A stretch of DNA of 34,094 nt. It comes from Chloroflexota bacterium. Its GTDB lineage: Bacteria > Chloroflexota > Anaerolineae > Promineifilales > Promineifilaceae. The stretch is from the NCBI GenBank assembly GCA_020628815.1, contig JAHDEN010000029.1:12502-46595 (forward strand), written 5' to 3'. The notes below the pieces were generated by a model that saw only the letters and a list, made by a program, of their open reading frames with translations, was not told the origin of the DNA and did not search any database. Numbering within the stretch: position 1 is the first letter of the stretch; every line of letters starts with the position of its first letter. A program made the translations under genes and the position numbers. Of the stretch, positions 24,401 to 31,073 are shown in pieces.

Positions 24401-26871
24401 CACTGCTAAACAGCCTAGAGTCGCAACCGGACAAAATTGTTCACCTGTGGAACATGGAAGGGAATGCCGAAGACAATGCTGGCAACAGCGGCTTCTTCTC
24501 CCTCTTCTTCTTGGCCAAAGCCTTGAGCGAGGCACGCTATACCAACCCGATCCGCTTAGCCGTTGCGGCCCGCCACATGTTTGATGTGCTGGGTGGCGAA
24601 CGGGTGATCGCTGAAAAATCTACCCTGCTTGGCCCCATTCGGGTGATGCCAAAAGAGCTAGCCAACGTGCGTACGCTCGCCATCGATTTCCCAGCCCAAC
24701 ATCCAGATGAGCTCGTCATCGATCAGATTTTGGCCGAAATGTTCGCCTCTCACGGTGACACAGAAATCGCATGGCGCGGCCGTCACCGTTGGGTCCAAAC
24801 GTTTGAGAACGTGCAGCTTCCGGCGCTAAAGGATCAACCCGTTTTACAAAAAGATGGGGTTTATCTGATCACCGGCGGTTTTGGTGGGATTGGATACGCC
24901 ATTGCGGAACATTTGGCTGAGCAAGTTCAGGCGAACATCATATTGGTCGGCCGGTCTCCATTCCCAGATCGTGAAAAATGGGGCGAAGCAGATGCGAAAA
25001 CCCAAGCAAAAATCGCCCAAGTCCAAGCGTTAGAAGCCCACGGTGCAAAAGTACTGGCGCTCAGCGGCGATGTCACCAACTATGACGACATGGCGCTCGC
25101 CTTCAGCAAAACGGCCCAACAGTTTGGCCCCGTTACCGGTGTGTTCCACACGGCCGGAGCGATTGAAGATGGGCTGATCAGTCTGAAAGAGGCTGAAAGT
25201 GCGGAGCGAGTTCTCAACTCAAAAGTTGCGGGCACATCTGTAATTTACGATCTGCTTCAAACCCAAAGCGGCAAATTCTTGACCCTATTCTCATCGGTCA
25301 ATGCGATTTTGGCTCCTGCTGGCCAGGTCGATTACAGCGCGGCCAACAGCTTTATGGATGCATTTGCACTTGCCCATCAGTCAGCGCCAGAGTCAGCCCC
25401 CAACGTGTTTTCGATCAGCTGGCCCGGCTGGCAAGATGTGGGCATGGTGGCCCAAATGCCCGACTCTGCATGGAAAAAAGAGACGTTGGCACGTGGTGTA
25501 GGCACGGCCGAAGGGATGCTGGCTATCGCCCGTGTCATGGCTCATGAGGTTCCCCATGCGGTTGTTTCTCCCGTTAATTTCTTAGATGAGTTTGAACCGA
25601 TCAACGCGCCAAAGACCCGATTTGTGTCAACGGCTGTGGCCGAGGCATCGAATGAAAGTGATCAGGTTGATGAAGTGGCTCCGGTTGCGCTCACGGGCGA
25701 CAGCATTTACGCCAATCATGTGCAGGCTTCTATCGCCTCAATTTGGGAAGAGCTGTTGGGTGTTGAACAACCTGCCCCAGATGAAAATTTCTTCGACTTA
25801 GGCGGCAGCTCGCTTATCGCATTACGCCTCTTTGCCGACATCGAAAAACTGTATGACACCCGTCTGCCGTTGGCTACACTGTTTGAACGGCCGACGATTG
25901 AACAGCTCGCGGAGCTATTTGAAGGGGTTGTTGAAGAACCGGCTCCAGCCCAAATTACGGCTGAGCCATCGAATCAACCGGCCGCAGCCCCTGCCCCGGC
26001 AAAAACCAAAGGACCCATCGCAATTCCTTGGCGCTCACTGGTCAAGATTCAGCGGGGCAGCGACACAAAACTACCGCTGTTTTTGATGCACGGCGCCGGT
26101 GGCAACGTCCTCATTTATCGCGATTTGGCCCGCCATTTAGGCAGTGACCAAACGGTTTACGCATTGCAGTCGGTTGGCATCAACGAAAATGAGGAGCCGC
26201 ACACAACCATAGAGCAGATGGCGATCCACTATGCTGAAGAGATTCTGCAAGAACGGCCGGAAGGTCCGTACATTTTAGGCGGGTATTGCATGGGTGGAAC
26301 GGTTGCATTAGAAACCGCGCAACAGCTACGCAGTCGGGGCCATGAAGTCGCATTAGTGGCGATGTTTGAAACATACAATTGGGATTGTCTAAAGAAAGAC
26401 AGCAAATTTGAAGATGCGATCTTCTTCATTCAAAAGCTCGATTTCCATGCCCGCAATATTTTGATGCTCGACTGGTCAGAAAAGAAGCTGTTCTTTGGTG
26501 AAAAGTTTGCCGAGCTAAAACGCCGGATTCAAATGAAAACCGGCCGAAAATCAGCCCCAGTTGAAACAACAGAGCTAGACCCAGCAACCCAAGGTGCAGT
26601 GGATAAACTTTGGAAAATTAATGACGATGCCGCCCTAGAGTATGTTCCAGATGAATATGATGGGTACATGCTGCAAGTTCGGCCGAAAAAAGGATATAGA
26701 AAATATACCCACCCTGGCGTCAACTTTGAAACCGTCAACGAATCTAACATGCACTATGAGACGCTCCCCGTCTATCCGGCCGGCATGATGGTTGAACCAT
26801 TCGTTGAGCAGCTGGCTCAAGAGTTAAACAAACATATCAATCATGTTTGCGCAAAGGAGGCAGAGAAATAA
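21460..26871 (+). CDS. Type I polyketide synthase, one module: KS-AT-KR-ACP-TE
   Basis: 1803 residues. KS at 4-430 has an intact triad: Cys175 (TACSTG), His311 (HGTGT), His351 (NIGH). AT spans about 525-830 with Ser622 (GHSIG) and HAFH at 718-721, the mark of malonyl-CoA selection. KR spans about 900-1380, with NADPH site TGGFGGIG at 1138-1145, Ser1278/1279, Tyr1292 and Asn1296. ACP spans about 1420-1490 (LGGSSL, Ser1451). A thioesterase spans about 1535-1795 with the nucleophile motif GYCMG, so Cys1610 replaces the usual Ser; His1765 is a candidate catalytic His. There is no loading domain, DH or ER. It therefore probably accepts the acyl from the preceding FkbH-type protein, adds one malonyl unit, reduces the ketone and releases a short hydroxy acid or transfers it. 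No strong RBS is seen before the ATG. Confidence 0.93.
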   Translation: MSSEFDIAIIGMAGRFPGADNVNEYWQNLANGVESITFFSDDDLREAGIDEDTINNPNYIKAAPVLKESPAKFDASFFGYSPREAQTMDPQQRLFLECAWDALEHAGYDAQQMKASVGVFGGAAMNTYFMYSGLIPRFSTDYLPTLIGNDNSFLTTRVSYKLNLTGPSVTVQTACSTGLVAVHTAAQNLINQECDVALAGAVSVKVPHTNGYLYEEGSVQTPDGHCRTFDAGAQGTIFGSGVGFVVLKRLSDAVEDGDTIFAVVKGSAINNDGSSKIDYTAPSVSAQSEVITEAMAAADITADSVSYIEAHGTGTFLGDPIEISALTKAYEKDTDKKGYCAIGSVKTNIGHLDAAAGIAGLIKTALALQNKKIPPSLHFESPNPQIDFANSPFYVNTELADWETPNGQPRRAGITALGIGGTNAHVILEEAPVTTPSDSTDRMQVIPLSARSKDALDNATQNLAKHIKANPDQNLADVAHTLQVGRKKFNHRRIVVAKDGQDAVEALSDKSRWVDMVQESANREIVFMFSGQGSQYLNMGRDLYNSVPMFKDTVDECAEILEDHLDLDIRDLMFPSEENAESAAQEINQTYITQPALFTIEFALAEMLMDWGIEPSALVGHSIGEYVAACVAGVLELEDALELVATRGRLMQSLPKGSMLAVLQPEAEVTQHINGKLSMAVINGDSLCVVAGEDQDVDALETKLSGQQLNVRRLRTSHAFHSKMMDPILDEFTAAVAQFELNEPEIPFVSNVTGTWITNAQATDPSYWANHLRNTVRFNDCLGTLLEVEDRILVEIGPSNTLANLAKQHAAKTKAHTILATTRHPKDTTADDVFALQTLGQLWMADAPIDWSNYHDGEVCHRVPLPTYPFERKEHWFKPKQQPQTAAVAAPAPTQGVARRTDLSDWFYIPSWKRSSLPKSAGITGQEHWLILIDSNDTGSQLATHLLGLGHKVSLVEAGSEFSQIDNQLTINPAAQADYTTLLNSLESQPDKIVHLWNMEGNAEDNAGNSGFFSLFFLAKALSEARYTNPIRLAVAARHMFDVLGGERVIAEKSTLLGPIRVMPKELANVRTLAIDFPAQHPDELVIDQILAEMFASHGDTEIAWRGRHRWVQTFENVQLPALKDQPVLQKDGVYLITGGFGGIGYAIAEHLAEQVQANIILVGRSPFPDREKWGEADAKTQAKIAQVQALEAHGAKVLALSGDVTNYDDMALAFSKTAQQFGPVTGVFHTAGAIEDGLISLKEAESAERVLNSKVAGTSVIYDLLQTQSGKFLTLFSSVNAILAPAGQVDYSAANSFMDAFALAHQSAPESAPNVFSISWPGWQDVGMVAQMPDSAWKKETLARGVGTAEGMLAIARVMAHEVPHAVVSPVNFLDEFEPINAPKTRFVSTAVAEASNESDQVDEVAPVALTGDSIYANHVQASIASIWEELLGVEQPAPDENFFDLGGSSLIALRLFADIEKLYDTRLPLATLFERPTIEQLAELFEGVVEEPAPAQITAEPSNQPAAAPAPAKTKGPIAIPWRSLVKIQRGSDTKLPLFLMHGAGGNVLIYRDLARHLGSDQTVYALQSVGINENEEPHTTIEQMAIHYAEEILQERPEGPYILGGYCMGGTVALETAQQLRSRGHEVALVAMFETYNWDCLKKDSKFEDAIFFIQKLDFHARNILMLDWSEKKLFFGEKFAELKRRIQMKTGRKSAPVETTELDPATQGAVDKLWKINDDAALEYVPDEYDGYMLQVRPKKGYRKYTHPGVNFETVNESNMHYETLPVYPAGMMVEPFVEQLAQELNKHINHVCAKEAEK

Positions 26872-27152
26872 GCCCAACCATAAACTTTCGATTCAATTAA
26901 AGAAGGACTGGAAAATATATCAATTTAGCTCCAAACGACTAACCCCTTAGTTCAGCCCCAACGAACCACTATAAAGGGCATTTTACAAATTTTCGAGGTT
27001 GATAGCAGACAGTTTGGGGGAAGCCGAAATGCCAGTCTAGCCGACACATCCTAAGGAATTTTATGGCAAACATGCCATAAACCCTTATATGCAATCAGGG
27101 TCAAGCACGTCGTCTCACGTGTGGTGTTTTTCCCCTTGCACAAAATAATATT
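26872..27152. other. Gap between PKS and deacetylase genes
   Basis: No gene is seen. It contains an operator-like or hairpin palindrome at 27060-27081: arms TTTATGGCA/TGCCATAAA with loop AACA, 72 bases before the deacetylase ATG. No T-tract follows, so a regulatory site is as likely as a terminator. Confidence 0.45.
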
Positions 27153-28088
27153 ATGAGCTTTTCGTTCTTTTACAAGATAAAGCGGTTCATTCCAAGAAGT
27201 GTGCAGATTGGACTACGCAGAATACGAGCAAAACAAAAAGTGGTTAAACATAAAAATGTATGGCCTATCTTAGATTCAGCAGGCAACCGGCCGGCCGGTT
27301 TTCCAGAATGGCCCGATGGGAAACAGTTCGCATTTGTGCTCATGCACGATGTAGAAACCGCCTTTGGCCAAGATAAAGTATTCAACTTAGCGGAGCTAGA
27401 GAAAGAAAAAGGGTTTCGATCCTCGTTCAATTTTGTACCAGAACGGTACGAACAGAATTACGATCTGCACAGCCATTTAAAAGCGAATGGATTTGAAATT
27501 GGCGTGCACGGCCTTAATCATGACGGCAAATTATTTAGCTCGAAAGATATATTTAAAGGTAGAGCCAATAAAATAAATCAGTATCTGATCGATTGGGATG
27601 CGGATGGGTTTTGTTCTCCGTCATCTTTTCACAATCTATCGTGGATGCATGATCTAAATATCAATTATGAATCATCCACATTTGATACTGATCCATTCGA
27701 GCCTCAATCTGACGGTGTAGAGACAATTTATCCTTTTTGGGTACAAGACCCAAATAACCAAGGAAGAGGATTCGTCGAGTTGCCCTACACCCTACCACAA
27801 GATCACTTACTCTTTGTCATTTTACAAGAAGAAACGTCTGATATATGGCAGAGAAAATTAGACTGGATTGCGGAAAATGGGGGCATGGCCCTCATCATCA
27901 CCCATCCAGATTACATGAATTTCGGCCAATCCCCAATGGGCTTAGAGGAATACCCTGTTGAACGATATTCAGACTTTCTTGACTACGTTAACGAGACGTA
28001 TGGTGGCCAATTTTGGCATGCTCAACCACGCGAAGTCGCAAATTATTTTAAAAACTCAATTCAAAACAAAGACCCTGTGCTCCAATAG
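27153..28088 (+). CDS. NodB-fold polysaccharide deacetylase-like protein
   Basis: 311 residues. It begins with a basic segment (YKIKRFIPRSVQIGLRRIR). NodB-type motifs follow: MHDVE at 64-68, with Asp66 in the place of the metal or base Asp; HGLNH at 119-123, the HxxxH metal pair; and ITHPDYMN at 249-256, a candidate for the late catalytic His motif (His251). The fold removes N-acetyl or other acyl groups from amino sugars in glycans. No signal peptide is evident, so it may act on a lipid-linked or nucleotide-linked substrate in the cytoplasm. In this locus, deacetylating an amino sugar before re-acylation is a reasonable role. The sequence is divergent from classical chitooligosaccharide deacetylases. 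Confidence 0.72.
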   Translation: MSFSFFYKIKRFIPRSVQIGLRRIRAKQKVVKHKNVWPILDSAGNRPAGFPEWPDGKQFAFVLMHDVETAFGQDKVFNLAELEKEKGFRSSFNFVPERYEQNYDLHSHLKANGFEIGVHGLNHDGKLFSSKDIFKGRANKINQYLIDWDADGFCSPSSFHNLSWMHDLNINYESSTFDTDPFEPQSDGVETIYPFWVQDPNNQGRGFVELPYTLPQDHLLFVILQEETSDIWQRKLDWIAENGGMALIITHPDYMNFGQSPMGLEEYPVERYSDFLDYVNETYGGQFWHAQPREVANYFKNSIQNKDPVLQ

Positions 28089-28163
28089 CACAGCCGCATC
28101 ATTTTCAGCTAGCAGCCATCCGGTCTTTGTTTGATTAATTATTAAATTTCAAAAGAACCTAAC

Positions 28164-29411
28164 ATGAAAAACCGGAAAGCTAAACGAATTTTATTTCTAG
28201 TTGAAAATACGCCGTACCCTACAGATGTCCGCGTCCGAAATGAGGCTGAAACGCTTGTTGAAGCAGGCTATCAAGTTCGGGTTGTGGCTCAATCGAAAAA
28301 GGGTGAAAAACGACGGGAAGAGGTCAGGGGGGTTCAGGTATATCGCTACCCCCCTCCTCCAGAATTCCCTTCATTTATCGGTTTTGCTGTTGAATACATC
28401 TATTCCTACATCGTCGCCCTATTTATTTCAGCCTATATTTTTATACGCCACGGATTTGACGCGATCCACGCGGCCAATCCCCCCGACATTTACGCCTTTT
28501 TGGCCATGTTCTACAAACCGTTCGGGGTTAAGTATATTTTTGATCATCATGATCTAACCCCAGAAGTATTTCAGGCGATGTATAACGGTGAAGGAAATAG
28601 CACCGTTTACAAAGTATTGCTCTTTATGGAGCGCTTTAGCCTAAAGCTGGCAGATCGAGTGATCGCAACCAATCAATCCTACCGCAAACGGCAAATTGAG
28701 CTGCACGGAACCCCGGCCGAAAAAATTACCATTGTGCGTAACGGCCCCAATCTAAAAAGATTTAATCCGGTTGAACCAGACCCGGAATTGCGCGCGAAGG
28801 CGGGTACAATTATCGGCTACGCAGGGTCGATGGGTAAACAAGACGGGATCGATTATTTGGTGCGGGCGATGGGTCATCTGGTACATGAACTAAATGAAAA
28901 AGATGTCTACTGTGTTTTAATGGGCAGTGGTGCTCAAGAGGGGTTCCTAAAATCGCTAACCAAAGAGCTGGACCTTGAAGATCACATCTGGTTCCCCGGC
29001 TGGCTTGAACCTGAGCAGCTCATCGAAATTTTGTCTACGTCTGACATTTGCGCAGGACCAGATCCGAAAAATTCGTTTAATGACCACAGCACGATGATTA
29101 AGCTGATGGAATATATGGCGATGGCCAAACCGATCGTTTCATTTGATCTGACTGAAAGTATTTTTAGTGCTCGCGATGCGGCCGTTTACGTCGAGAACAA
29201 CGACGAAATGGAATTTGCCAAAGCGATTCAGATGTTGATGCATGATGCTGACAAACGTGTGACGATGGGGCAGGCTGGCTACGAGCGGATTCATAAAGAG
29301 CTTGCATGGCAATATTCAGCCACAAAAATGCTCGACATGTACAGCGGGTTATTTCCAAGCATGCAGACAAAACAGGTAGATGTTTCTGTAAAAGAAAAGA
29401 TAGCTTACTAA
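28164..29411 (+). CDS. Family 4 (GT-B) glycosyltransferase
   Basis: 415 residues. The N-terminal Rossmann half opens with RILFLVENTPYPTDVRVRNE (8-27), typical of GT4 acceptor domains, and has a hydrophobic stretch SYIVALFISAYIF (81-93) that may rest on the membrane. The C-terminal half has GYAGSMGKQDGIDYL (218-232), MGSGAQ, and the nucleotide-sugar motif KLMEYMAMAKPIVSFD (313-328) with Glu316. It would add a sugar to the lipid-linked intermediate begun by the 12071 gene product. The donor cannot be read from sequence. The small NTF2-like gene starts 13 bases after its stop, so those two genes are co-transcribed. Confidence 0.9.
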   Translation: MKNRKAKRILFLVENTPYPTDVRVRNEAETLVEAGYQVRVVAQSKKGEKRREEVRGVQVYRYPPPPEFPSFIGFAVEYIYSYIVALFISAYIFIRHGFDAIHAANPPDIYAFLAMFYKPFGVKYIFDHHDLTPEVFQAMYNGEGNSTVYKVLLFMERFSLKLADRVIATNQSYRKRQIELHGTPAEKITIVRNGPNLKRFNPVEPDPELRAKAGTIIGYAGSMGKQDGIDYLVRAMGHLVHELNEKDVYCVLMGSGAQEGFLKSLTKELDLEDHIWFPGWLEPEQLIEILSTSDICAGPDPKNSFNDHSTMIKLMEYMAMAKPIVSFDLTESIFSARDAAVYVENNDEMEFAKAIQMLMHDADKRVTMGQAGYERIHKELAWQYSATKMLDMYSGLFPSMQTKQVDVSVKEKIAY

Positions 29412-29424
29412 ACAGGAGTGAAAC

Positions 29425-29952
29425 ATGAGTGACCGAGGGTGGTTTGGACGTAAAAGTGAGTCCGTCGAAGTTGATCAAATGACTCAAGATGCCTTTTTGG
29501 CATTGATGCAAAAGTTTGTTGACGGCGTTGTGGCGTGTGACGGTACAAAAGTCGCCGAATGCTTTACACCAAATGGTGTTTATCGAGACATTTTTTATGG
29601 TGATTCGCAAGGGCATAAAGCGATTGCAAATCTAATCGAAAATAGTTTTCACCGTGACGCGGGCAACTTCAAATGGGAGCTGCATGAACCGGTGTGCCAA
29701 AATGGAATCGGATATGTCCGCTTTATTTGCAGCTATGAATCTAAGTTCCCAGAAGTTGCTGGTAAACGAGCTGTATTTGAAGGTGTCTCGGTTTTAAAGC
29801 TAGAGAATGGCTTGCTAAGCGAGTATCACGAGGTTGTGAACCATGCAACGGGTCTGGCTAAAATGGGGTTCGAGGCGGAACGCATCCGACAAATTCTGCT
29901 GCACGAATCTGACAAGTTGGCAGAACGGCCGGAAGTTGCTGGACATCTCTAA
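29425..29952 (+). CDS. NTF2/SnoaL-like small protein
   Basis: 175 residues; strong RBS AGGAGTG. Residues 20-140 fit the alpha+beta cone of SnoaL/NTF2 proteins: a helix with FLALMQKFVDGVVACDGTKV, then AECFTPNGVYRDIFYGDSQG, a helix GHKAIANLIENSF, and four long strands ending in GVSVLKLENGLLSEYHEVVN. Members include polyketide cyclases, ketosteroid-isomerase relatives and many binding proteins. With a polyketide synthase nearby a tailoring role is possible, but its direct partner by position is the GT4 gene. Candidate acid/base residues cannot be assigned. Confidence 0.72.
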   Translation: MSDRGWFGRKSESVEVDQMTQDAFLALMQKFVDGVVACDGTKVAECFTPNGVYRDIFYGDSQGHKAIANLIENSFHRDAGNFKWELHEPVCQNGIGYVRFICSYESKFPEVAGKRAVFEGVSVLKLENGLLSEYHEVVNHATGLAKMGFEAERIRQILLHESDKLAERPEVAGHL

Positions 29953-30000
29953 ATATTCAATCAGTTTGGAAACACAGGTTAGCTGAAACCGCTTAAACTT

Positions 30001-30034
30001 AAAGCATCTTGATTTTGATCAAGGTGCTTTTTTT
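30001..30034 (+). terminator. Rho-independent terminator overlapping the next gene's leader
   Basis: Twelve pairs, AAAGCATCTTGA with TCAAGGTGCTTT (one T-G), and a 6-base loop run into seven T's at 30028-30034. The first possible start codon of the next gene (30035) follows at once. Confidence 0.88.
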
Positions 30035-30049
30035 ATGGGTGAAACAGCT

Positions 30050-30961
30050 ATGAGATTTCCAATAACGCGACGCAAAAATAGTGCGGCAAAACATGAACAG
30101 CTTGATGCTGAAAAAGATCAGGTCGAGATTTTTAAACAGCTCTTTGAGTTTGATTTCCCAATGGAGTTCCTGATTTCGGCCGAAATTCAGCAGCTCCAGT
30201 CTTTCACTGTTCCAAATGGAACCCGGCTGCTCCATGCAACGGGTGAATTTGAGAAACACAGCCTCAAACGCTTAGACGACACCCGTGCTATTTTGTATCA
30301 CATGGGGCGCAACGACTTCTACTCAAAAGATGCGGAAGAAATGGCCGCGCATCTGAACAAAATCCATGGGATGTATGACATACCAAACGAGGAGTTTTTA
30401 TACACCCTAAGTGGCTTTATTTTCGAGCTGAAGTCGTTTATTGAAAACTATGGTTGGCGCCAACTTACCCGCAACGAAGAACTGGCCGTGTTTTACACCT
30501 ATCGGCGAATGGGTGAGCTAATGCAGATCAAAGACATTCCCGAGTCAATAGAAGCTTATGAAGAGTGGAAGCTGGCTTACGAACGGGAGAATCAGGCGTT
30601 TTCAGAAAACAATCATCTTGTTTCAGAAGGATTAATGCGTGGGATAAAACAGATGGTCCCGGCCGTAATCACTCCCCTGCTGATCCCCTTTGTTTTAAGT
30701 TTGATTGATAAGCGGTATGCATATTTGCTAGGCTACAAATACCCCAATGTGGTAACACGCACTTTCTTTAAATCGCTGATGTGGGTCCGTAAGCAGTTTA
30801 ACAAGTGGTTCACGATTTGGGAAAAAGTAAGTTTTGAGCAGCTATTTTTTACAAGCTATCAGACTTATCCAAACGGATATGACAAATTCAAGCTGGGGCC
30901 GGAAAAGATTATTAAACAGCTTGAAAAAGAAGACGCTAACGACCATTCTGAGCCTGTTTGA
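30050..30961 (+). CDS. MpaB/DUF2236-family oxygenase-like protein
   Basis: 303 residues from ATG 30050 (RBS GGGTGA). An in-frame ATG at 30035 abuts the T-tract of the terminator above; if used, the stem's AAGGTG would be its RBS. The pattern matches the ER-bound oxygenase MpaB / rubber-oxygenase catalytic domain family: a central helical stretch with RLDDTRAILYH (about 70-80), AAHLNKIHGMY (His residues), LTRNEELAVFYTYRRMGELM, and DIPESIEAYEEW. A hydrophobic segment VPAVITPLLIPFVLSLI lies at about 200-216. Known relatives bind heme and are oxidases or oxygenases; the substrate here is unknown. No neighbour explains it, and it may be a separate unit from the glycan locus. Confidence 0.65.
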   Translation: MRFPITRRKNSAAKHEQLDAEKDQVEIFKQLFEFDFPMEFLISAEIQQLQSFTVPNGTRLLHATGEFEKHSLKRLDDTRAILYHMGRNDFYSKDAEEMAAHLNKIHGMYDIPNEEFLYTLSGFIFELKSFIENYGWRQLTRNEELAVFYTYRRMGELMQIKDIPESIEAYEEWKLAYERENQAFSENNHLVSEGLMRGIKQMVPAVITPLLIPFVLSLIDKRYAYLLGYKYPNVVTRTFFKSLMWVRKQFNKWFTIWEKVSFEQLFFTSYQTYPNGYDKFKLGPEKIIKQLEKEDANDHSEPV

Positions 30962-31013
30962 AAAAGGCTTTAGGTTTAGCGGTGGGGTTCTCCCCATCCA
31001 ACAAAGGCAATAA

Positions 31014-31049
31014 AAAAGCGGCCGCTGGGAAATCCCAACGGCCGCTTTT
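31014..31049. terminator. Bidirectional terminator between convergent genes
   Basis: Arms AAAAGCGGCCG/CGGCCGCTTTT flank an inner stem TGGG/CCCA with loop AAAT. A-tracts on one side and T-tracts on the other allow termination of both the plus-strand MpaB-like gene and the minus-strand pyrophosphatase gene. Both arms contain CGGCCG. Confidence 0.92.
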
Positions 31050-31073
31050 ATTTTCGATTATGCGAGACCGGCT

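Noticed and set aside
29164..29616. Minus-strand frame of 150 codons across the GT4 and NTF2-like genes
   Set aside because: It overlaps two well-supported plus-strand genes and has no recognisable features.
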